A stretch of 64,000 nt of DNA from Thiocystis violacea (GTDB taxonomy: Bacteria; Pseudomonadota; Gammaproteobacteria; Chromatiales; Chromatiaceae). Shown here in pieces: positions 37,762 through 48,072 of this stretch. Positions within the stretch are counted from its first letter, which is position 1. The number at the start of each line of letters is the position of its first letter. The position numbers and the translations under genes were made by a program. Location of the stretch: positions 1-64,000 of the forward strand of contig NZ_NRRG01000019.1 in assembly GCF_016583575.1 (NCBI RefSeq), given 5' to 3'. Below the pieces are notes generated by a model. That model saw nothing but the letters and a program-made list of their open reading frames with translations. It was not told the DNA's origin and made no database searches.

Positions 37762-38865
37762 ATGAATAACATCACCAAACCCAATAAGCCGGTCAGGTCA
37801 TTGGCCCGGATCCTCGTGGTCGATGACGAACGGTCCAATCTGATCCTGATGGACCGCCTGTTGCGCGCCGAGGGTTATGAGAATCCGATCCTGATCCAGG
37901 ATCCGCGCGAGGTCATGCCCGCCTACCGGCGGGTGACGCCAGATCTGATCCTGCTCGATATCCGCATGCCCTATGTGACGGGGTTCGACATCATCGAGCA
38001 GATCGTCGCCTTGAACGATCCGCTCGCCCCGCCGATCCTCGTCCTGACCGCGCAGCATAGCCGCGATTATCTGCTGCGCGCCCTGCAGGCGGGCGCCCAT
38101 GATTTCATCGGCAAGCCCTTCGATCGGGCGGAGGTGGTGATCCGGGTGCGCAACATGCTCGATGTGCAACTGGCGCATCGGATGACCCACGATCAGCGCG
38201 ACGGGCTCGAAAAGATCGTCCATGAGCGCACTCGCGAGATTCGCGACACCCGCCTGCAGGTGGTACAGAGGCTTGGACGCGCCGCCGAGTATCGCGACAA
38301 TGAAACCGGCCGTCACATCCTGCGCATGAGTCATACCTCGGCCCTCATCGCCCAGCATCTGGGTTGGAACGAGGGCCAGTGTGAAACCATGCTGCACGCC
38401 AGCCCCATGCACGATGTCGGCAAGATCGGGATCCCGGACGCGCTCCTGCTCAAGCCCGGCAAGCTGACGGCCGATGAGTGGCGGATCATGCGCACCCACA
38501 CCACCATCGGCGGCGATCTGCTGAGCGGCGATGACTCCGAGCTGCTGCGCATGGCGCGCGAGATCGCCCTGAATCATCATGAGAAATGGGACGGCGGAGG
38601 TTATCCCCAGGGCCTGGTCGGCGAGGCGATTCCACTGACGGGGCGCATCGTCGCCCTGGCGGATGTGTTCGACGCACTGACCTCGGCGCGTCCCTACAAG
38701 CAGGCGTGGGAGGTCAGCGAGGCGCTGCAATGGATCCGCGACAATGTGGGCAGCCATTTCGATCCGCGCCTGGCCGAGTTGTTCTTTGGATCGATCGAGG
38801 AAATCCTCGCTATCCGAGAGCGCTTCGCCGATCCACCGTCGCCGCTACCGGCACTCGACCCGTAG
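37762..38865 (+). CDS. Response regulator with HD-GYP c-di-GMP phosphodiesterase
   Basis: 367 residues. N-terminal receiver (ILVVDDERSN, Asp66 in LLDIRMPYVTG, Lys in FIGKPF), a helical linker, then an HD-GYP domain with HDVGKIGIPD and the full HHEKWDGGGYP motif plus LADVFDALTSARPYK. It should hydrolyse c-di-GMP when phosphorylated. Pairing with the upstream LOV kinase makes a blue-light-controlled c-di-GMP switch. The TAG stop (38863-38865) lies inside a dispersed repeat (GTAGGATGGGTAGAGCG). Confidence 0.93.
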   Translation: MNNITKPNKPVRSLARILVVDDERSNLILMDRLLRAEGYENPILIQDPREVMPAYRRVTPDLILLDIRMPYVTGFDIIEQIVALNDPLAPPILVLTAQHSRDYLLRALQAGAHDFIGKPFDRAEVVIRVRNMLDVQLAHRMTHDQRDGLEKIVHERTREIRDTRLQVVQRLGRAAEYRDNETGRHILRMSHTSALIAQHLGWNEGQCETMLHASPMHDVGKIGIPDALLLKPGKLTADEWRIMRTHTTIGGDLLSGDDSELLRMAREIALNHHEKWDGGGYPQGLVGEAIPLTGRIVALADVFDALTSARPYKQAWEVSEALQWIRDNVGSHFDPRLAELFFGSIEEILAIRERFADPPSPLPALDP

Positions 38866-39053
38866 GATGGGTAGAGCGGCCACGCTATGAAGCTGAAGTT
38901 TGGCACGGACGCCGAATGGCCGTGAAACCCATCGACCATCGCTCCAGGGCTTGACGAAAACGCCCTCGTGCAACCGGAGGCGTTTTTCGTGGCGCGGCTC
39001 CGATAGGACGGCGCGGGGTTTGATGGGTTTCGCTTCGCTCTACCCATCCTACG
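38861..39053. repeat. Dispersed GTAGGATGGG inverted-repeat element, copy 1
   Basis: CGTAGGATGGGTAGAGCG at 38861-38878 and its complement at 39036-39053 bound a 193-bp element. Its two outer TAG triplets are the stop codons of the two convergent genes on either side. Related copies are at 43277-43446 and 58054-58134. Confidence 0.8.
38954..38990. terminator. Bidirectional terminator inside repeat copy 1
   Basis: ACGAAAACGCCCTC pairs with GGAGGCGTTTTTCGT, giving a stem with A-run on one side and T-run on the other, between convergent genes. Confidence 0.65.
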
Positions 39054-42000
39054 AGGGTTGCATCCAATCGTTGAGCGCTGTGCGCAACGGCTTGAACTCC
39101 TGTTCCAGCAGGCGGGCCAGGCGCGATGCCTCCACCAGCGATCCCGGTTCCTCGGCGAGCATTTCCAGCCTTAACGCTACATCGCGCAGCCTGAAGGCCG
39201 AGATGTTGGCGGCCAACCCCTGAAGGCTGTGCGCGTGGAAGCCGACCATCGCCAGATCCCCCTCGTTCAGGCCATCCTTGAGTTCACCGATACGGATCGG
39301 GCCATCGCGCAGGAATTGCGCGATCACCTCGCGGGCCATGCCGCGATCGCCCATCATGCGCTCAAGCATGTCGGATTCATCGAATGGCGAATCCGGGGCG
39401 CGCGGATTCGAAAGGGGCGAGGCCGGCGCCGGGCGTTGGACGGGGTCCGTCGTCTCGCCACAGGGCGGAACGTGCGAGGCGCGGGCGAGTTGCGCCGCGA
39501 TGACCTCGGCCAGGGCGCGAGGCTCGAAGGGTTTGGACAGATAGTCGTCCATGCCGGCCTCCAGACAGCGCTGCCGGTCACCCGTCATGGCGAGCGCGGT
39601 CATGGCGATGATGGGGACGCGCCGGTTGATGACGCCGGCCTCGCCCCGGCGGATACGCCGTGCCGCCTCGAAGCCATCCATTCCGGGCATCTGACCGTCC
39701 ATGAGCACCAGATCGTAAGCGAGGCACGACAGCGCCTCCAGCGCCTCCGCCCCGTTACCGGCCGTGTCCGTGTTGAGATAACCGAGTTTCTCCAGAATCC
39801 CTTTCGCGACGAGCCGATTGGTGAGGTTGTCCTCCACGAGCAGAATCCGCGCCTGACTGGGCGCCAGGGCGGCGATCGCCTGACGATCCGCCTCGGCGAC
39901 GGTGTGCCGGGTGACGATGGCCGGCGGAGCCTCGCTGGTGGCCCCGGCTTCCCGCCCCATGACCAGCGCCAGACAGTCATGCAACAGATGCTTGCGCAGC
40001 GGCTTGGTCAGATAGCCGGAGAAACCGGCCTGCTCCATGCGCGTGGCATCGCCGCGGCGCACCAGCGAGGTCAGGAGGATCAGCCGGGTGCCACGAAGGT
40101 TGGGATCCTGCTTGATGAGACAGGCCAGTTCCTGGCCGTTCATGGTCGGCATGGTCAGATCCAGCAGGGCCGCCTGAAAGGGTTCTCCGGCCTGGGCGGC
40201 CTGACGCAGCCGCTTCAGGGCGTCCGGTCCATTGTCGGTCTCCTGGGACTCGCATCCCCAGGAACGCAGCAGGGTTTCGAGCAGGAGACGGTTGGTCGCG
40301 TGGTCGTCGACCACCAGCACCCGCAGTCCATTCAACGGCGCGTATTTCGCCTGTGGCGCGGGATGCTCCTCCGAGGGTTTCTCGAATTCGGCGGTGAACC
40401 AGAACCTGGATCCCAGGGCGGGCTGACTCTCCATCCCGATCGAACCATTCATCAGCTCGGCCAGTTGCTTGGAGATGACCAGTCCCAAACCCGTTCCACC
40501 GAAGCGCCGGGTGGTGGAACTGTCGAGTTGGTTGAAGGCAGTGAACAGATTGGCGCGTTGGTTCTCGGGGATCCCAATGCCGCTGTCGCGCACCTCGAAT
40601 CGGATCAGAACCCTGTCCGGGGTTTCGGCCACCAGGGTGACATGGATGCCAACCTCGCCATGACTGGTGAACTTGATGGCGTTGCCCGCCAGGTTGACGA
40701 TGATCTGGCGCAGATAACGCGGATCTCCGCGCACCGAAGAGGGCACGCCCGGATCGATCTGATAGGTCAGTTCGAGATCCTTTTCCTGGGCACTGAAGGC
40801 CAGGAGTTCCACGACATCCTCCAGGGTGACGCGCAGATCGAAGTTCAGCATCTCCAGTTGGAGTTTGCCGGCCTCGATCTTGGAGAAATCCAGGATGTCG
40901 TTGATCAGGGCGAGCAGACTCTCGCCGCTGGCGCGCACGATCTCGGCGAAGCGCCGCTGCTCCTCGGTCAGTTCGCTCTCCAGCAACAGCCGCGTCATGC
41001 CGATGACCCCGTTCATGGGGGTGCGGATCTCATGGCTCATATTGGCCAGGAATTGGCTCTTGGCCTGGGTCGAGGCCTCGGCCTGCATCCGCGCCAGATC
41101 CAGTTCCCGGTTCTGGAACTCCATCCGCCGCGCCGACTCCTGAAGCTGGTATTCCGTGCGCCGACGTTCGCTGATGTCCTTGATGCCGCCATAGACTCGA
41201 TGGCAGCCATCCACGTCGAGCACGCATTGATTGGTCATTTCCACCCAGGCCAGGGTTCCGTCGCGGCGGCGCAATCGCAACTGGTAGGTCAGGGCCTTGC
41301 CGGTTGTCAGTTCCCGGAGTCGCGCGTCGAAGAGGGCGCGATCCTCCAGCATGATCAGGCGCCGCCAGGTACCCATGGCCATGACCGCCTCGGCCCGGTG
41401 ACCGGTGATGGTTTCGACCGCGCCATTGATCCAATCCAGGGCGAAACGATCCGGACCGGCCTCGACACAGGAATAGGCGATATCGGACATCAGCATGGAG
41501 AGATGGCGAAAACGCGCCTCGCTCTTTCTGAGCGCCTGATCCGCGCGACGCTGGCGCACGATGCGCCAGAGCGCGTTGGCGATGAGCTGGACGCTTTCCA
41601 CGTCAAGATCGCGATAATCCTCGGCCTTGTTTCCGACCCCGATGAGTAGACGAATGAGGCCGTCCGCCGCGACCGGCACACAGATGAACCGATGCAGCGG
41701 GATGTGCCCCTCGGGCAGTCCATGCTGATCGGTCGATGCCGGATAGTCGTTACGGACGAGCGGAGAGCCCTGGAGCAGGGTGTCGGCCCAGACGCCGTCC
41801 TCGCCGATCAGGTAGTGACATTCGGTATCTGGTCGTTGACAACCCTGTTCCAGGGTGGAATTCGACCAGGCGGCAAGCTCGATGGTCTGATCCTCGTTGA
41901 CGAAATGGGCGAAGCCGATACAGCTTTCGGTGAGCGACTCGGCCAGTTTCAGTCCGTGCTGTATCAACGCGAATTCGTCCAATCCATCGACGGCGCGGGG

Positions 42001-43050
42001 CAATTCGAGCAGGGCCTCCGAGCGCCGTTTCTGCAGGTCGATGATGAGTTCGGACTGCTTGCGGGCCGTGATGTCGCGGTTGACGCCCCGCCAGCCCAGA
42101 TAGCCGCCGTCATCCTCGAAGACTGGACGACAGATATGCTCGATCCAGCGCAATTCGCCATCGGGGCGGATCAGGCGCAGTTCCAGCTTGGCCGAGGGCG
42201 TGTCACGGCAAGCGTGGTTCACATCCCGCGAGTGTTCCTCCCACAGCCATCGATCGTCGGGATGCACCAGGGTCGGCATGAGCTGGGGATCGGCCAGGAA
42301 GGCGTCCGGCCCATGGCCGCAAATGGACTCGCAGGCCGGCGAGACGTAGTGATAGCGCCCATCGGAACCGATCCAATAGTCCCAGTCCGCGGAGTAGTCG
42401 GCGAGGATCCGATAGCGGGTCTCGCTCTCGCGCGAACGCGCGTAAGCGCTACGGATGTTCGCCTCCTGGCGCAGGCGTTCGCTCAGGTCGATGACCGAGC
42501 AGATGAGCTGGCAGACACCGTCCTCCTCCGCGGGCAGGCGGGCGATATGGAGTTCGCCCTCGAAATGACCGCCATCGGTGGTGAGAAAGCGCATCTCGCC
42601 ACCTTGGCTGGCGCCGGACTCCCAGGCCAGTCCAAGCGCGCCATCGAGTTGCTCGTCCGATTCCCTGGCCACCAGACGGGGAAGATAGTGCTGACGCAGG
42701 TGGCGGTTTTGCAGACCAAACAGGCGGGCGGCCTCCTGATTGGCCTCCAGGATCAGACCATGGCGGTCGACCACCAGGACCGCCTGGGGAATGCCGAAGA
42801 ACAGCGTGGTATAGCGTGTCGCCATGCGCTCGGCGGCCGATTGCGTCACCCGCAGCTCGGCGTTCTGCAATTCCAGTTCGACCTGATAGATGCGCAGGTT
42901 TTCGGTCAGCTCGGCGAGATCGAGATCGCCCGCCACCTGTTTTTCCGCCCAGTCGAAATCGCCGCGCTCGAGCGCCCGGCGGGCTCGCTCGCGGATCGTC
43001 GCGGGACTCTCGGCGGAATTGGTCACGAGATTCTTGGGCGAGGAAGCCAT
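39049..43050 (-). CDS. Large hybrid sensor kinase (multi-PAS/GAF, HK, 2 REC, HPt)
   Basis: 1333 residues from the Met at 43050, chosen because AGGA precedes it (an upstream Met at 43092 is possible). Order: helical N-terminus, PAS ([12 protein letters not shown]), a second PAS ([15 protein letters not shown]), a GAF-like domain ([15 protein letters not shown] to [19 protein letters not shown]), a third PAS with PAC ([15 protein letters not shown]), His[16 protein letters not shown] (His about 673), HATPase ([22 protein letters not shown]), two receivers ([10 protein letters not shown] and [11 protein letters not shown]), and an HPt with [11 protein letters not shown]. No membrane helix. The stop codon lies in the dispersed repeat at 39036-39053. 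Signal and output unknown. Confidence 0.92.
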   Translation of the reverse strand: MASSPKNLVTNSAESPATIRERARRALERGDFDWAEKQVAGDLDLAELTENLRIYQVELELQNAELRVTQSAAERMATRYTTLFFGIPQAVLVVDRHGLILEANQEAARLFGLQNRHLRQHYLPRLVARESDEQLDGALGLAWESGASQGGEMRFLTTDGGHFEGELHIARLPAEEDGVCQLICSVIDLSERLRQEANIRSAYARSRESETRYRILADYSADWDYWIGSDGRYHYVSPACESICGHGPDAFLADPQLMPTLVHPDDRWLWEEHSRDVNHACRDTPSAKLELRLIRPDGELRWIEHICRPVFEDDGGYLGWRGVNRDITARKQSELIIDLQKRRSEALLELPRAVDGLDEFALIQHGLKLAESLTESCIGFAHFVNEDQTIELAAWSNSTLEQGCQRPDTECHYLIGEDGVWADTLLQGSPLVRNDYPASTDQHGLPEGHIPLHRFICVPVAADGLIRLLIGVGNKAEDYRDLDVESVQLIANALWRIVRQRRADQALRKSEARFRHLSMLMSDIAYSCVEAGPDRFALDWINGAVETITGHRAEAVMAMGTWRRLIMLEDRALFDARLRELTTGKALTYQLRLRRRDGTLAWVEMTNQCVLDVDGCHRVYGGIKDISERRRTEYQLQESARRMEFQNRELDLARMQAEASTQAKSQFLANMSHEIRTPMNGVIGMTRLLLESELTEEQRRFAEIVRASGESLLALINDILDFSKIEAGKLQLEMLNFDLRVTLEDVVELLAFSAQEKDLELTYQIDPGVPSSVRGDPRYLRQIIVNLAGNAIKFTSHGEVGIHVTLVAETPDRVLIRFEVRDSGIGIPENQRANLFTAFNQLDSSTTRRFGGTGLGLVISKQLAELMNGSIGMESQPALGSRFWFTAEFEKPSEEHPAPQAKYAPLNGLRVLVVDDHATNRLLLETLLRSWGCESQETDNGPDALKRLRQAAQAGEPFQAALLDLTMPTMNGQELACLIKQDPNLRGTRLILLTSLVRRGDATRMEQAGFSGYLTKPLRKHLLHDCLALVMGREAGATSEAPPAIVTRHTVAEADRQAIAALAPSQARILLVEDNLTNRLVAKGILEKLGYLNTDTAGNGAEALEALSCLAYDLVLMDGQMPGMDGFEAARRIRRGEAGVINRRVPIIAMTALAMTGDRQRCLEAGMDDYLSKPFEPRALAEVIAAQLARASHVPPCGETTDPVQRPAPASPLSNPRAPDSPFDESDMLERMMGDRGMAREVIAQFLRDGPIRIGELKDGLNEGDLAMVGFHAHSLQGLAANISAFRLRDVALRLEMLAEEPGSLVEASRLARLLEQEFKPLRTALNDWMQPS

Positions 43051-43276
43051 GGACGCATCCTGAATCAACGAAATGATTGGCGGTGAAGGCACCGCGTGGC
43101 GTCAACCTCGATACAGCCCGAGTTCAACGGGAACCAAGAATGAGGCGTCCGCCGTCACGCGCGATGAGGACGGCGCACGGAGGATCGCCTCGAATTCCGA
43201 TGACCCATCCATGGTGGGAATCCTTGTCGTGAACACCCGACGTCGCTCCGGCCCTCGGAGCTTGTGGAAAATCCCT

Positions 43277-43446
43277 CGTAGGATGGGCAGAGCGCAGCGA
43301 TGCCCATCCCGTACGCTCCAAGGCTCAAGATACGAGGATGGGCCGAGCGCCGTGAGGCCCATCGAACCGTGCCGATGTCATCCGGCACAATCCTGAAGGC
43401 TCAGTGGGCGGAAAGATGGGCATCGCTCTCGCTCTGCCCATCCTAC
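43277..43446. repeat. Dispersed GTAGGATGGG inverted-repeat element, copy 2
   Basis: CGTAGGATGGGCAGAGCG at 43277 and GCTCTGCCCATCCTACG ending at 43446 face each other. A weaker internal copy (GAGGATGGGCCGAGCG) lies near 43333. The element occupies most of the 422-bp gap between the hybrid kinase start and the chemoreceptor stop; no gene is seen there. Confidence 0.75.
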
Positions 43447-43472
43447 GGATCGGCCCAGGCCGGGTCGAATTC

Positions 43473-46400
43473 TCAGCTCACCAACCGCATGCCGACGTCT
43501 TGCTCCGAGTGGTCATGCTGACAGTGCTGCTCCAGTCGGCGGATCTGCTCGATGGTCTCCTCGGAAAGCGGGGCGAAACGCTCCGACAGTACAAGGTCCG
43601 CCCGCTCGCGTTCACCGACGATCACATGACGAAGGACATCTCCCGCGCACTGATGGAATTGCGCATGTTTCGCGCGCAGCACGGTGTACACGGGGACCGT
43701 CTTGAATTGGCTGCCGGCACCGTGGATCCACTGCCCTAGGGAACATTTGTCATCGCAGGACACGATCTCCGGATTCTGGGGTTCGGCGCGACCCTCGACG
43801 ACCCGGCGAAGCTTCTTCGACCACTGCTTGTGGATATAGACGAATTCGTCGAAGTCAATGTCATCGGCCTGGCTCGCCATTGGCGATCCGTTCCGTTGAC
43901 GACCGTCATCCATGTTGAAGACCGAGACGGTCCGACTCAAGATCCTGGCCTGATCCTCCAGGCTCTCGGCCGCCGCCGCCGCCTCTTCCACCAAGGCCGC
44001 GTTGCGCTGGGTCGCCTCGTCCATCAGGGTAATCGCCTTGGTCACCTGTCCGATGCCCTCCTCCTGTTCCCGGCTGGCCTCGGCGATCTCGGTCACCAGG
44101 CTGACGACTTGCTGGAAGGAGCTGACGATCGTCTCCATCGTGGTGCCGGTCTCCTTGACCAGCCTGGCTCCGTCGTCCACTTTCGCCACCGAGTCGCCGA
44201 TCAGTTGCTTGATCTCCTTGGCCGCCTGGGCGCTGCGTTGGGCCAGCGTCCTGACCTCCGCGGCGACCACCGCGAAACCGCGTCCCTGCTCGCCGGCCCG
44301 CGCCGCTTCCACCGCCGCGTTGAGGGCGAGAATATTGGTCTGAAAGGCAATGCTGTCGATCACGCCGATGATGTCGACGATGTGCTGGCTGGATTGCTGG
44401 ATGCCGCCCATGGTATCAACCACGCGCTGAACGAGGACGCCACCCGCCAGCGCCCGTTCATTGGCGAGACACACGAGTGCCCGCGCGTTCCCGGCGCTGC
44501 CGCTGTTCTGCTGGATGCTGGCATTGAACTCCTCCATCGAGCTGGCGGTTTCCTCCAGACTGCTCGCCTGTTCCTCGGTGCGCGCGGAGAGGTCGGCATT
44601 GCCCGCCGCGATCTCGCCCGCCGCCGTGTTGATCGCGTCGGTGGCCTCAAGGATCTGTCGGACCAGTCGCTCCAACTGTTGAACCGTGGCGTTGGTGTCC
44701 TGTTTCAACTCGGCGAAGCGTCCCTTGTAGCGTGACTCGATCCGTTTCGTCAGGTCCGCCCGGGCGACGGCTTTCAGAACCGTCGCGAGATCATCCAGCG
44801 CCTTGGAAACGATCTCGGTGAGATTGTTCACGCCATCGGCCAGCTCGCGGAAGAAGCCCGACTTGCCGTCGATACTCAGGCGCTGACTGAAATCTCCATG
44901 CGCGACCGCGTCGAGCAGCGTGTCCAATTCGCCCTCGGCGATCACCTCGGCGGTTCGATCGACCCACTCCACGACGGTCCCAAGGCGAGCGCCCCGGTCG
45001 TCCAGCACCGGATTGGCGATCAGCTTGAAGGTGCGTCCGCCCACGCGCATCTGCGAAACATAGGTGCCTTTCAGCCCCTCCAGCAAACCGCGTTGATGGG
45101 CTGGATTCTTGTGGAAATCAGCAAAGCCGCGACCGAGCAGACCCGCCGCGGCGAAGCCCGGAATCGCCTGGCGGATATCGGCCTCGGCCTCGCGCATCAT
45201 GGCGGTGAAGGCCTCGTTCATATAGACCAGGGTGCCGTCGGGGTCGGCGACCATCATGTTGGTAGAGGCCTTGTCGAGGGCGCTGGTGACGCGCCGCATC
45301 TCATTGGCGACACGCTGTTCGCTCGCCGCGCGCTCGGCCAGATTGGTTTGCATCCCATCGAGCGCCTTGAGCATGACGCCGATCTCGTCCTGGCGCGCGC
45401 CGTCGATCCGACTGCCGTAGTCGCCGGCGCCGATGCGCGCGAAAACCCCGATGACCTGACGCAATGGCTGGGTGATGAGGCGCCTGGTCATCAGCACCAG
45501 AATGATTCCCACGGCCAGCAGCAGTCCAGCCGAGGCCGCCAGGGTGGCGTTACGCAATAGGGTCGCGTCGCGGGCGAATTCGTCCAGATAGGTACCGCCA
45601 CCGATGACCCAGTTCCAATGCGGGTAATGCGCGTGGACGGCGATCTTGTCGCGCGGCTCGGTCTCGTTCAGCTCGGCGTTCATCCAGGGATAGCGGATGA
45701 CGCCCTGCTTCTTCTCAAGCATCTCGGCGATGAAGGCCCGGCCATCCGCGTCCTTGGTGTCCAGGATCACCTGGCCCTCCTTGGCCGGATGGACGAGAAG
45801 CTGCCCGTAATGGGCTCCAGGATTGGCGTCGAGGACGAAGAAATACCCCGAATCCTCGACCTTCAGCGAGCGGATTTGCTGCTTGAGCGCGTCCAGCCCC
45901 TCGGTGAAATCGATTCCGATGAACAGCAGGCCGATCACCTGACCATCGGCCAGGATCGGCTTGTACCTGGTCATGTAGTCCCGGCCGAAGAGCGTCGCCT
46001 TGCCGCTATAGTCACGCCCGGCGATCAGGCTGGCGTAGCCAGGATGCTGTTTACCGAGCCAGGTTCCCATGGCGCGCTGGCCTTGTTCATCCTTGAGCGA
46101 GGTCGCCACCCGCAGGAAATCCTCGCCATCGCGCACGAAGATGGTGGCGACCGAGTGAGCCAGATCCGCGAAGCGGTCCACGGCGGAGAGATCGAGGTTG
46201 AGGATGGTGCCGCCATCGCGAAGCGTCGGCACCGTCTGGTCGCCGACGCGGACCCGGTTCTCGGTGTCGATGGAAAACCGTCCCTCGAATCCGCCGGAGA
46301 AAACCGACATGAGACGGTCGGACTCCTGGGTCAGCGCCGCGTCATAACTCGCGACCATCGAGAGCAACAGGTCCGTTCGCGCCTCTAGCTCCGCGATTCC

Positions 46401-46532
46401 CTTCCTGGCCAGCAACGTGCGCGCGTAGTCGCTCAGCCCCCAGGAAAAGGCCGACAACAGAACCAGAACCAGGATGAAGACCACCCCGGCCAATTTCGCG
46501 GCCACCGATCTTGCAAAAATTTGTCGCGCCAT
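43473..46532 (-). CDS. Methyl-accepting chemotaxis protein (Cache, HAMP, PAS, MA, CZB)
   Basis: 1019 residues. An N-terminal membrane helix (LAGVVFILVLVLLSAFSWG) leads to a long periplasmic Cache region (about 35-330; the part ending SGYFFVLDANPGAHYGQLLVHP and HWNWVIGGGTYLDEF is sCache-like). A second helix (LAASAGLLLAVGIILVLM) is followed by a HAMP domain, a PAS domain (NMMVADPDGTLVYMNEAF), another HAMP-like stretch and the signalling hairpin with IIGVIDSIAFQTNILALNAAVEAARAG. The C-terminus is a CZB zinc-binding domain (CSLGQWIHGAG, HAQFHQ) linked to hypochlorite/zinc sensing. The ligand is unknown. No che genes are adjacent. Confidence 0.92.
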   Translation of the reverse strand: MARQIFARSVAAKLAGVVFILVLVLLSAFSWGLSDYARTLLARKGIAELEARTDLLLSMVASYDAALTQESDRLMSVFSGGFEGRFSIDTENRVRVGDQTVPTLRDGGTILNLDLSAVDRFADLAHSVATIFVRDGEDFLRVATSLKDEQGQRAMGTWLGKQHPGYASLIAGRDYSGKATLFGRDYMTRYKPILADGQVIGLLFIGIDFTEGLDALKQQIRSLKVEDSGYFFVLDANPGAHYGQLLVHPAKEGQVILDTKDADGRAFIAEMLEKKQGVIRYPWMNAELNETEPRDKIAVHAHYPHWNWVIGGGTYLDEFARDATLLRNATLAASAGLLLAVGIILVLMTRRLITQPLRQVIGVFARIGAGDYGSRIDGARQDEIGVMLKALDGMQTNLAERAASEQRVANEMRRVTSALDKASTNMMVADPDGTLVYMNEAFTAMMREAEADIRQAIPGFAAAGLLGRGFADFHKNPAHQRGLLEGLKGTYVSQMRVGGRTFKLIANPVLDDRGARLGTVVEWVDRTAEVIAEGELDTLLDAVAHGDFSQRLSIDGKSGFFRELADGVNNLTEIVSKALDDLATVLKAVARADLTKRIESRYKGRFAELKQDTNATVQQLERLVRQILEATDAINTAAGEIAAGNADLSARTEEQASSLEETASSMEEFNASIQQNSGSAGNARALVCLANERALAGGVLVQRVVDTMGGIQQSSQHIVDIIGVIDSIAFQTNILALNAAVEAARAGEQGRGFAVVAAEVRTLAQRSAQAAKEIKQLIGDSVAKVDDGARLVKETGTTMETIVSSFQQVVSLVTEIAEASREQEEGIGQVTKAITLMDEATQRNAALVEEAAAAAESLEDQARILSRTVSVFNMDDGRQRNGSPMASQADDIDFDEFVYIHKQWSKKLRRVVEGRAEPQNPEIVSCDDKCSLGQWIHGAGSQFKTVPVYTVLRAKHAQFHQCAGDVLRHVIVGERERADLVLSERFAPLSEETIEQIRRLEQHCQHDHSEQDVGMRLVS

Positions 46533-46632
46533 ATCGATTGTCCTGATTTTTATTTTCAGTCGGGTGAACCAAGGCGGAAGAGATCAGTGAACTCAGTGAG
46601 CGCCGTTCGTTCCGATGTCAGACCTGAAATAA

Positions 46633-46768
46633 GGTGATTTCCGGGAAACCTTGTACCCGCGATCCGCCCAGTCATAGACAGGACCGGCAGGATTTCGCAG
46701 GATTGGCAGAATTTATAACACTCTGTTTTTAATCCTGTAAATCTTGAAGAATCCTGTAAATCCTGTCC
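46633..46768. repeat. Dispersed ACAGGATT repeat element, copy 1
   Basis: About 136 bp closely matching 53968-54105. The shared part contains TGTACCCGCGATCCGCCC, GTCATAGACAGGA, and the core CTCTGTTTTTAATCCTGTAA. GGCAGGATT-type units on the left and AATCCTGT units on the right form an imperfect large hairpin. Upstream of the chemoreceptor gene. Confidence 0.85.
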
Positions 46769-47062
46769 ATTTCCGGAGTTTTAGGTTGGGTATGGACTTT
46801 CCCGGAAATCGCCTAACGGCCGTATTGAACGAGTACTTGCGGATAGCGTGCGGGGCGACGACTCTCGCCTAACGACTGGCGGACAATGGCGGAGACCATC
46901 CATGACACCCACGCGACCAAGGCAGCACGACGGTCCGGCGAAGTGCGCGAATATACAACCGGCGGACAAGCCGTTCGGGGAACTCGATCACAGAAATGGC
47001 AGCCCTGCCGGCCGCGACGAGGCGCTGTTCGGATCTCAGGCAACGACCTCGCGCGGCCGGGA
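46769..47062. other. Non-coding stretch between repeat and cobM
   Basis: About 290 bp. Short overlapping frames on both strands lack ribosome binding sites and family character. Nothing identifiable. Confidence 0.4.
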
Positions 47063-47857
47063 TCAACCGCCGGAGTCCGGGGTCTCGCGCGCTGGACGGA
47101 AGCGGCGCGGGAAGGCGGCGTCATAGAGTTTGGAGGGTTTGGTGTCGCGCTGGGCGCGGGCGCCGAGGGCCGGGCTGACCAGAATCAGGGCCTGGCGATC
47201 GACCCTGGCCTCGCGGCAGCGCGCGGCGATGTCCTCCAGGGTACCGCGCAGCACCAGCTCCTCATCGGGCCAGGTCGCCTTGTGCACCACCACCACCGGC
47301 GCCGTCGATGCCCAGCCCGCCTCGACCAGATTGGCGACCACGTTCTCGATACGCTCGATGGAGAGAAAGATGCAGAGGGTGCAGCCATGGGCCGCCAGCG
47401 AGACCAGCGACTCGCGTTCCGGCATCTGGGTACGCTCGGACAGCCGGGTGAAGATGACGGTCTGGGTGATTTCGGGCAGGGTGAGACACTCGCCGGCCGC
47501 CGCCGCCGAGGCCATGGCCGAGGACACCCCAGGCACGATGCCGACCGGGACGCCGGCCGCGTCCAGCGGTCGGGCCAGCTCGGCGAGCACGCCATAGAGC
47601 GTCGGATCGCCGGTTTGCAGACGCACCACGGTGTCGTGGCGTTGGGCGCGATCCAGCAGCCAGGCGGTCACCTGCTCCAGGTCCATCGACTTGGAGTCGG
47701 CGATCTCGCACTCACTGGAGGCCGATTGGAGGACCGTTTCGGCCACCAGCGAGCCGGTATAGAGGATGGCCCCGGCCTCGCCCAGGAGGCGGGCGCCGCG
47801 CACCGTGATGAGATCCGGCGCGCCAGGTCCGGCCCCAATGAACCAGACCTTACCCAT
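47063..47857 (-). CDS. cobM: Precorrin-4 C11-methyltransferase
   Basis: 264 residues of the SAM-dependent tetrapyrrole methylase family. VWFIGAGPGAPDLITVRGARLL at the N-terminus, LQTGDPTLYGVLAEL, PGVSSAMASAAAAGECLTLPE and TVIFTRLSERTQMPERESL are characteristic of CobM/CbiF. It methylates precorrin-4 at C11 in vitamin B12 biosynthesis. Divergent from the CobZ-like pair, 215 bp apart; cobK lies 10 kb away. Context with CobZ-like genes favours the late-cobalt (CobM) reading over CbiF. Confidence 0.92.
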   Translation of the reverse strand: MGKVWFIGAGPGAPDLITVRGARLLGEAGAILYTGSLVAETVLQSASSECEIADSKSMDLEQVTAWLLDRAQRHDTVVRLQTGDPTLYGVLAELARPLDAAGVPVGIVPGVSSAMASAAAAGECLTLPEITQTVIFTRLSERTQMPERESLVSLAAHGCTLCIFLSIERIENVVANLVEAGWASTAPVVVVHKATWPDEELVLRGTLEDIAARCREARVDRQALILVSPALGARAQRDTKPSKLYDAAFPRRFRPARETPDSGG

Positions 47858-48072
47858 GGTCGGCCATCCGGAGCGCGCTGGCTCGACCGAGGATCGCTGA
47901 TGAAGACTCTTGCATGGCGCGGTCGTCCTTTCGTATGGTGACTGGAATAAAGCCGAGTATTTTTGTAATCCAAGTCAGCCCTTGTCAAACCTATCCGCCG
48001 CTTCCCTTCCGATCCCATCGCCCCGGCCTCGGGCCGCTGGCCGGCCTGTCTCCCAACGCGGGCGATCCTGAA

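Noticed and set aside
39229-41649. 806-residue plus-strand frame opposite the large hybrid kinase
   Set aside because: Antisense shadow with no domain motifs; the minus strand carries an intact kinase.
47858-48072. Possible cobalamin riboswitch between cobM and the CobZ-like gene
   Set aside because: I could not find a B12 box or the expected conserved core in this 215-bp region.
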